Source: an uncultured Erysipelotrichaceae bacterium
GTDB lineage: Bacteria > Bacillota_I > Bacilli_A > RF39 > UBA660
Assembly: GCA_902791625.1 (NCBI GenBank)
Contig: CADAWN010000001.1
Span: 1-35,332, forward strand
Direction: 5' to 3'
DNA: 35,332 nucleotides
Shown here one piece after another: positions 27,753-35,332 of the stretch (the stretch's first letter is position 1; each line of letters opens with the position of its first letter). A model generated the notes under the pieces. The model did not search any database, had not been told where the DNA came from, and saw nothing but the letters and a program-made list of their open reading frames with translations. The position numbers and the translations under genes are program-made.

Positions 27753-27780
27753 AAAGAGTTTAGATTACTCTAAACTCTTT
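27753..27780. terminator. Bidirectional terminator ending the forward block
   Basis: AAAGAGTTTAGA (27753-27764) pairs with TCTAAACTCTTT (27769-27780) around TTAC. A run of A on the left gives a T tail on the reverse strand, so it can stop transcription both ways. Confidence 0.85.
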
Positions 27781-27801
27781 AATATAAAACCTCTTAAATA
27801 G

Positions 27802-27838
27802 GAAAAGCAGTAGAAGCCGACTACTGCTTTTCTTTTTT
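27802..27838 (+). terminator. Second terminator in the convergent region
   Basis: GAAAAGCAGTAG (27802-27813) pairs with CTACTGCTTTTC (27821-27832), followed by TTTTTT. It gives a second barrier to forward transcription before the reverse-strand genes. Its T run overlaps the stop codon of the reverse gene at 27837. Confidence 0.82.
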
Positions 27839-28205
27839 AATCCTTTACTTTGTAGATACACCATATAAAACGATTTGAGGGGTCAAAAGTATCATAGCAA
27901 ACTCCATCAATAACACAAGTTATATGTCCAGCCATAGTTACTAAATATCGACCTGGCAAAGATTTATTTAAAAAATCTTTTAAAGTAATAAAAGAGGAAG
28001 AATTCAAACAATATCTAGGAAAACGCTAAGACAAATAATCATCTATAAATTCTGTTTCAGAAAAAGTTATGCCTTGCCGCCGAGCATAATCGGAAAGCTC
28101 TTTATAAGTACTATCCCAACTATGCTCAGTTGCTAAAGCAATAGCTCTAATACTACAATCGCTTACATTTCTACCGAAAGGATTATTATTATAGTATTTA
28201 TACAT
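27837..28205 (-). CDS. Small papain-like cysteine peptidase-type phage protein, 122 aa, one TAG codon
   Basis: The protein begins MYKYYNNNPFGRNVSDCSIR. The D-C pair (C17) followed by IRAI, H94 in MAGHITCVIDG and aspartates at 105 and 108 give the Cys-His-Asp order of papain-like folds. Small proteins of this pattern (NPxGxxVxDCxIRAI...GHxxxxxDG) are widespread in Bacillota phages. Peptidase or transglutaminase-like activity is a prediction, not shown. One TAG codon (CTA on the plus strand at 28027) is read through. Its start overlaps the stop of the gene upstream on the reverse strand (TAATG), suggesting coupling. Confidence 0.75.
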
Positions 28206-28678
28206 TACATTTTTTTAAGCTTATCTACATATTTTCTAACTATTTCTTTTTCCTGAGAAGATTCTGCAAAATCATTCATAAACTCAACAAAATTAACAAT
28301 CGCGCTCATAGTCATTTCAATACCTTCAATCATTCTTGATTTACTATCTCCATCCCTATATCTTCTACGACCTTCGTTGTAATTATAAACTCCTTCTCTT
28401 ACTCTTTCTAAGTATCTTTCACTTCTTTCGTCTAATGGATAATGTTCATTATAACTTCCTCTTTCATTATATCCGCCGCGCTCATTATATCCATCACGAT
28501 ATGAACTACGACCTCTATCATAAGAATCTTCTGTCATTTGTTTATAATACTCGGCCTCTTTTAAATCTTTAAAAATATCCATCAACTTATAAGCTGTTTC
28601 AAGATTAGAATTAGTTATACCCTTCTCTCCAATATTTTCAAGTTCTCTTTCAACTTTACTGCAAAGTTCATGCATCAT
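28205..28678 (-). CDS. Helical phage protein with Tyr/Arg/Gly-rich repeats, 157 aa
   Basis: The N-terminal 45 residues are helical (ELCSKVERELENIG..NLETAYKLMDIFKDLKEAEYY). A low-complexity stretch with repeats of the type YNERGG/YNERGS follows at about 63-78. The C-terminal helices are MIEGIEMTMSAIVNFVEFMN and the end of the protein. This plan is shared by small proteins near the structural genes of Bacillota phages, whose function is unknown. It may be a minor virion or scaffold-like protein. It contains no TAG. The two ATGs at 28678 and 28675 follow GGAGGCGG; the first overlaps the upstream stop. Confidence 0.72.
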   Translation of the reverse strand: MMHELCSKVERELENIGEKGITNSNLETAYKLMDIFKDLKEAEYYKQMTEDSYDRGRSSYRDGYNERGGYNERGSYNEHYPLDERSERYLERVREGVYNYNEGRRRYRDGDSKSRMIEGIEMTMSAIVNFVEFMNDFAESSQEKEIVRKYVDKLKKM

Positions 28679-29109
28679 CAGTTACCGCCTCCTGTTGTAT
28701 TAGTTTCTGGTGGAGTAGGAAGTGGTAATGATACAGGTGCCGCAGAGCGACAACGGCAACGACCACAATCACAATTTAAATTACCAAGTAATTTAAAAAC
28801 TCCAGATTGTATATTTGTATATACTCTTGTTGCATATCTAGTTCTAGTACCAATCTAGCAAGCGTTAACATTAGTACAATTACAGTTTACTAATGGATAC
28901 ATAATAGTATCATCGTCTCCAATAGTAATCATAACATTTGCAGCAATAGTAGTATCAACTGGAATTTCCTACCCTATTACAATACAGTATTTTTCTCCAT
29001 TTTCATAATTACCACTTGGTATATTAATGATTAAATTTGGCTCTGTAAAAGTTACATCTTCTGAAATAACCAAATGATTACAGAGACATCCTACATTTGA
29101 GCAAGCCAT
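28678..29109 (-). CDS. Cysteine-rich virion-associated-type protein, 143 aa, two TAG codons
   Basis: It starts MACSNVGCLCNHLVISEDVTFT and continues in beta-rich style. It carries clusters of cysteines at both ends (CxxxxCxC near the start, NCNC in the middle, CDCGRCRCR near 124) and a Pro/Thr-rich tail ending GGGN. The pattern suggests metal binding or a cross-linked structural protein. Similar proteins occur with the neighbouring gene types in phages of Bacillota. TAGs correspond to plus-strand CTA at 28855 and 28979. The stop overlaps the next gene (TGATG). Function unknown. Confidence 0.72.
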
Positions 29110-29120
29110 ATTTACTCACC

Positions 29121-30032
29121 TCAGAAGTTGCCGCAGCCACAACCGTTAACGGCATTGTAATTTAAAGACTGATATGGAGAATTTACTAGCCAAGAAGGCT
29201 TAGCGATGGGCTGAAGCTGATTAATGATAGCATCTGTTTGAGCCTATTGAGAAATCTGGAAACGAGCAGACTGAAGTTCAGTTCTAAGGTTATCCATTTC
29301 TTTTTGGTTCATAAAGTCGATTAGTCTATCACCAAGTCTATCAATGCCAACCATTGTCTAATTCTGGTTTTGAGCCATCAGATATTTAATATCATCCTGG
29401 CCTCTTTCAATATCACAAGCATTAGTAGCAATAGCATTTACGATGCTATTAAGTCCTGTTTGAGTATTGAAATTAGACTGCATAATTGCTTCTCTAGTAT
29501 CGCAGCAGCATTTTGACATATTGTAATTAGTTTCACAAAGTTGATGCTGAATACCATTAAAACCATTATTAAGAGTAGAATTTACGCTGTTTGTAGCATT
29601 ACAAATCTGATTTTGTAATCCTGCGTAGCTCTGTAAGTTAGCTTTATCAGAGCTTGCAAAAGCTTGCTGAATCGCTGTGCCTAAATTTGTAGTTGCAAGA
29701 TTGTTTTGATAGAAACCATCAATTACTGAATCGTGTGTAGCACGGATACCATTATCGAGTGCATTAAAGTTAAATGCATCTGTCATTCCTTGTGCTGTTG
29801 CTGGACTGCAACATGGGCCAAAGCCATTGCCAAATCCATTTCCTGCTGGAATAACTACGGTATTGGTGCCGCCATCACCATTTCCGCCGAAGCCGTTGCC
29901 TCTGTTAGCAAAAGCGAGGAATAATACGAGTATAATAACCCACCACGCTCCAGAACCATTACCGCCAAAACCATCTCCATTGTTTCTTGAAAGGGCAAGG
30001 GCATCTGCTACGGTTAAACCTTTTTCTTCCAT
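29121..30032 (-). CDS. Membrane-anchored phage protein with Gly/Asn-rich N-terminus and CGCG end, 303 aa, two TAG codons
   Basis: The N-terminus (MEEKGLTVADALALSRNN) is followed by a Gly-rich linker, one hydrophobic segment (AWWVIILVLFLAF, about 29-41), and more Gly/Asn-rich sequence. The long helical middle has Asn/Gln/Ala-rich repeats and a CCC motif, and the end is NGCGCGNF. This layout is a recognisable small-virion or accessory protein type in Bacillota phages, without known activity. Codons are GC-richer than in neighbours (GCC, GGC), which suggests high expression. Two TAGs join the C-terminal 80 residues. Ribosome site GGAGGT. Confidence 0.75.
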
Positions 30033-30070
30033 AATATAAAACCTCCAAAAAAATTTATTTTAACTTCACA

Positions 30071-30304
30071 TTATTTTAACATCTGGAAAAAACTTGAAAG
30101 TTCAGTATTTAAGTCGAGTCCATATTGAGAAAATATTTGTGAAGCTAAGTTCATTAAATTTTGCTCATCACCATTTTGAGCATACTAAATAAGAGCTGAT
30201 ATTCTTGGGTCGTTAATATTGCTATTTTTAATCATTTGGAGAGCCGCCTCCTAAGCATTACGACCTTTCATTAGCTAAGCTATTTGTTGTAAATTCTACA
30301 TCAT
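30071..30304 (-). CDS. Small helical virion-type protein, 77 aa, four TAG codons
   Basis: A 77-residue protein starting MMQNLQQIAQLMKGRNAQEA, with four of its glutamines encoded by TAG. The pattern (QLMKGRN..ALQMIKN..DPRISALIQYAQNGDEQNLMNLASQIF..GLDL) matches a small helical protein type found with structural genes of Bacillota phages. It was not detectable under the standard code because the third codon is already TAG. It starts in the stop of the upstream reverse gene (TTATGATG), with AAGGAG upstream. Confidence 0.75.
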
Positions 30305-30711
30305 AAATTAAAATCACACTCCTTTTTAGGAATTATTTTGCCTTCTAATTCTTTTATTTTTTCATTACACTATTTTATCTAATTTTGTAATTCTTCAATA
30401 TTCATATTATTTTTCTAGTCAGAATTTGTTTGCGGCGCAGCATCTATATTTTTTGTATTGTCTTCGTTTAATGGAACTATTTTATATGGATAAAACATAG
30501 GACTTCCATTTTGCATAGTTTTAATATACATTACGTTTTCTGGAATACATAGTGCTACTGAAACGCCGCCACCAACAGGAACATTTGCAACTTCTAAAGT
30601 TGAGTTTATATTGTAAACGTTACCCTGGGGCTAAAGAAACATAGACTATAAATTTTGATTTGTCTGATAGTGCGGCATATTGCCTACATTTGAATTAAAA
30701 CCAAAAGCCAT
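30301..30711 (-). CDS. Phage structural-type protein with C-terminal coiled coil, 136 aa
   Basis: The protein begins MAFGFNSNVGNMPHYQTNQN, a Gln/Asn-rich flexible head. A beta-rich core follows (YNINSTLEVANVPVGGGVSV, then ENVMYIKTMQNGSPMFYPYK), and then a Glu/Lys/Gln-rich coiled coil (MNIEELQNQIKQCNEKIKEL). Small proteins with a similar core occur in the virion gene clusters of Bacillota phages. Several TAG codons are present, five by my reading, including two in the coiled coil. It is the first gene of the reverse cluster. The ribosome site is GAGGTG. The upstream region 30712-30880 should hold its promoter. Confidence 0.72.
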
Positions 30712-30879
30712 TTTAAACACCTCTTTTATTATTCTCTTGTGATTAAAAGTGGTAAAAAATGGTAAAAACTATAAATATAAAATACCAATTTCTGGAAATT
30801 TTATGGGAATACAGTATTGTTAAAAATTATGTTAAAAGTTTTTATTAATTTTAAACAAAATATATATGTAGCTAATAAA
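30712..30879. other. Divergent intergenic region between late reverse genes and an isolated forward gene
   Basis: About 170 AT-rich bases without an open frame. The forward promoter starts at 30880. On the reverse strand I find no TTGACT/TATAAT promoter; the nearest A/T-rich -10-like strings are not convincing, so a different late promoter is likely. A small direct repeat TGGTAAAAA(A) occurs twice at about 30750-30766. Confidence 0.45.
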
Positions 30880-30908
30880 TTGACTTTTTTAAAAAAAAAT
30901 GAGATAAT
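30880..30908 (+). promoter_or_regulatory. Sigma-70/SigA-type promoter for the isolated forward gene
   Basis: TTGACT at 30880-30885, 17-base spacer, GATAAT at 30903-30908, followed by ATATATATAGAAA as at other early promoters. Confidence 0.85.
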
Positions 30909-30937
30909 ATATATATAGAAAAAAGGAGGTATTACTA

Positions 30938-31315
30938 ATGAAGATTAAAAGATATTAGCTAAATAATATTTTAAAGGTTTTAAATGAAATAGGTGATAAA
31001 AAATTACCTATTCAATTACAGTATAAACTTTTAAAATTAAAACAACAGGCAGAAAATGAGCAATCATTACAACAAGAGCTTATTGACAAAAATTGCTTAC
31101 AATTTCTAGAAAAAGATGAAAATGGTAATCCAATTCCTCAGGGCGGCGGTTATAAGATTCAAAAAGAAAAAATAGAAGAATGTAATAAAATTATTGCAGA
31201 AGTAATGGAAACTGAAATTGATATTAATGATTTTTCGATTACCTTAGATGAATTAGAAACTATGGATTTATCATTTGGACAAGCAGAAGCATTTATAATT
31301 TTTGTAAAAGAATAA
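30938..31315 (+). CDS. DUF1617-like phage protein, 125 aa, one TAG codon
   Basis: The protein starts MKIKRYQLNNILKVLNEIGD, followed by KLPIQLQYKLLKLKQQAENE, a helical coiled-coil segment, GGGYKIQKEKIEECNKIIAE, and a short acidic strand-rich end. This matches in layout a small protein family (DUF1617-type) found in phages of Gram-positive bacteria, of unknown function. The TAG at 30956 lies in the seventh codon. It is read forward from its own early-type promoter, while all surrounding genes are on the reverse strand. Strong AAAGGAGG. Confidence 0.72.
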
Positions 31316-31318
31316 TAA

Positions 31319-31348
31319 AAAAGGACTAGAGTAATATCTAGTCCTTTT
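31319..31348. terminator. Bidirectional terminator between convergent genes
   Basis: AAAAGGACTAGA (31319-31330) pairs with TCTAGTCCTTTT (31337-31348) around GTAATA, with T runs on both strands. It separates the forward gene from the reverse tail gene ending at 31354. Confidence 0.88.
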
Positions 31349-31353
31349 TATTT

Positions 31354-34300
31354 TTATCCCCAACTCTAAGTTGGATTATCAATAGTAATTGTATTTGGAA
31401 TTTCATTTATATTTTCAGCCTCGTGTATTGTTCCACCAATATAAATTTTACCATTTGTTAATATTGTAAAAATATTATTTACAGAACTACTGCTTTGAGG
31501 CTGAGAAGCTATACACAATAATCGCTGAACAGGTTTTGATTGATCATCATCATCCAAATTATCTAAATTATTTAATAATAAAACAGTCTAATTATTAACA
31601 TCAATTGTTTCTGTTCTGACATTTTTAAAAAATTGATTATTATGTTTATAAAATAAATCATTTTTTAATTCTGTTCCATCTAAATAAGTAAGATTATTTC
31701 TTATGTAATCTCCAGTGGCAGTCTCTGAAGTAGTATATAATAATATTAAATACTAAGTATTAAAAATATAACTTTTATTATTATTATCAATTAAAAAATA
31801 TGTAGTAGAATTATTGTTAATAATTTCTGGACGTTCTGGCGTATATATCTCATTAAAACCAGCAGCGGCAAAAGGAGAATAATTAAGATTACCCTCTGTA
31901 TCAATACAATCGCTTGCGGCAATAAGTGTAGTATTACTAATATTATTTCCACCTAGTTGAATTTTATAATGCCAAAACTAATAACAAGTAATATCACTTC
32001 TACTATCAATACTATTATCGTTCCACACAAAAACATTATCCATATTATATATAAATTCATTATTTTTAATATAATTTGGTTTTTGACTAGATGGATATTT
32101 TCTATAAATATCTACAATATAAGTAGTTGCTGAATCAAACTAAAAATCCACATGATACTAATTATTAATCTTAAAAAAGCAAACTTCTTTAACAGTAGTA
32201 TCTATAATATTATCTTCTATAAAAATACATCTTTTCTTATTATCAAAATTATATACTGTATCAAGAATATTAGTTGTAATTGTATCCTATAAATTTGATG
32301 AAACTTTCATTTCTCCTTTAAGTTTTAATTGTGCAGAAATATCCCTATCCTCGGTTTCGCTTCTGCTTGGAGTAGAAGTTTCAAAAATAGAATTACCTTT
32401 ATTATCATAAAGATAAAAACCAATATCATTACCCTATAATTCTTCTGTATCTATATTTCCATCTGTACCATTAAATTTATAACCAGCTCTTAATCTTATT
32501 TTATTATTTTCAGCTAATGATAATCCATATTTATTAAATCTAGTAAAATCAACTAAACTCTATGTGTTTTCTTGCGGTTTTCGATAAGCGGTAATACCAG
32601 CTTTATCCCATAAGAAATATACATAATTATTATCTACAAGTCTTATTTTTCCAATATCAATATTACCAAACTAAGCATAATCCATATTATATCCTTTAGG
32701 ACTTATAACTTTAAGCCATGTTTCGCCGCCATTGGTAGAAAAGAATAATCCATCTCCAGTTAATTTATATCTGCTTGATGTATTTTGGAGGTCTTTTCCT
32801 TCTGTACCTTTATCATCTAATTTTAAATTATTATTTACATCTAAAAGGGTGAGATTTCCTTGGTCTAGAGTACCTTGTAAACTATCTTGTTTAATATAAT
32901 GCTTAGCGGTAAAATTCTATGCTCGTTTATAAATATTTTCATTATAAGTTAAAGACTATACTGAAGCAGTAATTTGTTGGAATAAATCTTCAAATTGAGT
33001 TGTGTAGTTCTAAATACCTATCGAATCATTTAAGGTATCTAAATCATAATCAATTTCAGAAATAATAACTTTTTCTCTATTTGGTAAACCAGTTACAAGA
33101 TTTACACCAAACATATCTATATCTTCTACAAAAGTAGTATCTGCTATATCAATAGAATAAATATCAGGATTCTCAATATTAGACTTTTCTAAATTAATTA
33201 CAGAAATATTATAATTAACCTACGGCTTACAAGAATCCTCTAACACAGATATACTTCCCCAATAGTATTCATTATCAGTTAAATAATTTGAATCTGACCA
33301 GGTTCCTTCTTTTAAAAACGCTTCATATTTCTAATTGAATTTTTTAGTTAATTTTATAATTTCTTTTAATAAAGTTTTGCTTTCTTTTGTTAACTACTGT
33401 ACTTGTTCGATAATTCCTTCTTCTTTACCAATAGTTCCGCATTGTTTATACTTATGTTTATCTATTATATCTTTTTTAAAATCTTCCCAAATATAATTTC
33501 CCTAATTAATAATTTCATCCCAAAAATATTCCTCTTTTCCTCTTCCTTTTTTATCTTCTTCCCTGATATCATCATAATTTATAATTGGATTTGTATCTGC
33601 ATAGGGATTATAAAAAAAGCTATCAGTAAAGAATAATTCATTAATTAAACTCCATAACCTACTTGACTATTGATAATATTCAATTTCATATTTCTTATAG
33701 GTTTCAGTCTTCTTTATTGTTGTTGTGCCGCCGCTAGTTATTTTAGAGTAATATTTTGTTTTACGAGTTTTAATTTTTTGTTTTTCTTCTAGTGCCGCAC
33801 TTATTCCATTTATATTTACAATATTTTTATCTTTTAATGTTTTATAGGATTCATTTGTTAAGGCACTAATTCTTCTCTAAGTTCTATCATAAGCGGCATT
33901 TAACTAATCTATATTTGGTAAAAAAGCTAATTCATCCTTCTGTCCAATACCATATAAGTCAGCCTCAATCTGTGTAGGGTCTAATAATCCTTTTTGAGTA
34001 TAATAAGAAAAATCTAAAACATAATTATTTTTTCCTAGATTGTCTTGTGCAGTTTGAATTGTACAATAACCAGTATCATAATACTCTGAATCAACTGGAT
34101 CTACCAATAATTTAGTTGTAATATTATCAGAATTATTAGTTCTACTAATATTGCTTAAATTCTTTTCATATCTATATCCTACTAATTGTTGATTACCTTT
34201 TTCAGTTATAAAATATATGTATTTCTATAATCTACCATCTTCATCTCTTTTAATATGACCATTTTGTTCATGTAATGTATTAAAAGCAGGATAAAATTCA

Positions 34301-35332
34301 AAAACTTTACTTAATTCCTAAATTAAATTAAATCTATTAGATTTACTCTATTGTAAAGTTCTTATTCTACGTGGGTGCTTTTCTTTTTCAAAAAGATAAG
34401 GACAGAAACCAAATTTTTGATAATAACAGAAACCTAAATGGTTATCTAAGCAAGAGCACTCATTATCATTTCCTTCCAATATTTCTTTAAAATATTGGCA
34501 TTTACTCAAATCTAAAATATAATCTTTATATTCAAAATCTTCTTCAACATATTTTGTATTATTGAAATTAGGGTCATTATCTTCAAACCATTTTTCTTTA
34601 TCGCCAAAAGTATCTTTTTGTATATTTTCTTTAAGATTTGTTTTACTCTAAATAAAATAAGTCTATTTTTCATAAGCATTACCAAGAGTTACATCGGTTT
34701 CTAATAATAAATCTCTTTTATTTATTTTACCAAAAATGCCATTATTGGGTATTGTTATATTTCTTCCACTATAATTATATTTCATATCTCTACTTAATAC
34801 GTCTTTATCTTCACCTGGTCTTAAATCAAGATATTTATTCTCTAAAATATCTTTACCTCTTGTATAAGCTTCGAAAATTTCAAAAGTTTTAATAAACAAT
34901 TCTTCATTTTGTGTTATCTATTTTAATACAATATAAGGATTATCAATTGTTATTGTAGGTTTAAATAACAAATATTCATTATTTTCTAATTCTTTATCAC
35001 AATTTTCAAAACTAAAAATATCTCCTTTTACTATATAATTAGAATTCTTATCTAAAGTTCCTTTTTGAATAAAAATTCTTTTAATTAAGTTTAAATCATT
35101 TACTTTTGTAATATATTCTGTACTATTTTCGGTTTCTTTTTTTTCTACTGTTTCTATTCTTAAAGCATAGGTTTTATCACTTTCTAGCTATTTTTCACTT
35201 CCAGTAAAACCGAAATTAATAAGATGGTCTGTATTTTCTTGATTACTAAATTTTACTTTTAAAAAATAATTTCGTATTTCTGTTTCTATTTGTTCATCAG
35301 AATCAACTTTGTCATCAGCATCTGTCTAAATA
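31354..35332 (-). CDS. Large tail/baseplate (minor structural) protein, C-terminal 1325 aa, about 28 TAG codons, 5' end outside window
   Basis: Read with TAG as sense, one frame is open from the window edge to the TAA at 31354. Under the standard code it would be shattered into about 28 pieces. A diagnostic stretch in the middle (EDLFQQITASVQSLTYNENI, then YKRAQNF, DSLQGTLDQGNLTL) matches the minor tail proteins of Bacillota siphophages. Next comes STNGGETWLKVISPKGYN, typical of tail-tip or receptor-binding regions. The C-terminal 450 residues are beta-rich with Asn/Thr/Tyr repeats, like a tail fibre or cell-wall binding end. It probably forms part of the tail tip. No frameshift occurs across 3978 bases, in contrast to the forward replication genes. 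Confidence 0.87.

Noticed and set aside
28670..28858. Forward open frame of 62 codons
   Set aside because: It is antisense to the cysteine-rich reverse gene and has no promoter or ribosome site.
33403..33636. Forward hydrophobic open frame of 77 codons
   Set aside because: It is the complement of the Glu/Lys/Asn-rich tail gene, which produces Phe/Ile-rich shadows, and it lacks a ribosome site.
1..35332. tRNA genes, including a suppressor with CUA anticodon
   Set aside because: I found no cloverleaf-like sequence or CCA-ended gene in the intergenic regions; the suppressor, if phage-encoded, must lie outside.
1..35332. CRISPR array, integrase or insertion sequence
   Set aside because: No regularly spaced repeats, no recombinase motifs and no terminal inverted repeats with a transposase were seen.

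Overview
The window is part of the genome of a tailed bacteriophage that reads the stop codon TAG as a sense codon, almost certainly glutamine (the pattern of genetic code 15). Every convincing gene ends in TAA or TGA, never TAG, while many genes run straight through in-frame TAGs. About 28 TAGs lie in one tail gene at the right edge alone. Two related endonucleases in the window carry the same YVGQT motif, with CAA for Gln in one and TAG in the other, which is internal evidence for TAG = Gln. The DNA is AT-rich, with strong AGGAGG ribosome sites and a very uniform TTGACT-17 bp-TATAAT promoter. The tail and small virion proteins resemble those of phages of Bacillota, so a Gram-positive, probably gut, host is inferred. 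I found no tRNA gene, integrase, CRISPR array or insertion sequence.

Layout. (1) 1-1604, forward: two small unknown genes and an exported protein with a SipW/TasA-like signal, closed by a GC-rich hairpin. (2) 1619-7347: a Dam-type methylase, both subunits of a type IIA topoisomerase, and a small DNA-binding protein with highly biased codons. No gene here uses TAG. (3) 7417-13154: OB-fold ssDNA-binding-like protein, Sak4-like RecA-fold ATPase, PIN-PhoH protein, a tandem-HTH protein and a DnaB helicase. (4) 13151-24264: DnaG-type primase split by a group I intron, a damaged RecJ, three small genes, a free-standing HNH endonuclease, and a PHP-type DNA polymerase III alpha split by a second group I intron. 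Each intron carries a GIY-YIG endonuclease. (5) 24261-27745: an unknown protein, a coiled-coil protein, a ClpP-like protease, dUTPase and a RuvC-like resolvase. (6) 27753-30711, reverse strand: small late or virion-type genes. (7) 30938-31315: one isolated forward gene. (8) 31354-35332, reverse: a tail/baseplate protein that continues past the window.

The forward block is a nearly complete phage replisome: helicase, primase, polymerase, ssDNA-binding protein, recombination ATPase, resolvase, topoisomerase and dUTPase. TAG is absent or rare in the topoisomerase, methylase, primase, polymerase and dUTPase genes. It is frequent in the resolvase, protease, PhoH, endonuclease and tail genes. This fits the idea that recoding separates early from late expression.

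The most notable points are these. Two paralogous group I introns have splice sites that can be placed to the base, both in conserved replisome motifs. A ribosome site in one intron is sequestered by a hairpin. The only TAG of the polymerase gene lies seven bases before the intron. Several indel-like lesions (gyrB promoter, gyrA, recJ twice, dnaE) are either assembly errors or real decay. Short GCGGC/GCCGC words are strikingly frequent in otherwise AT-rich DNA.
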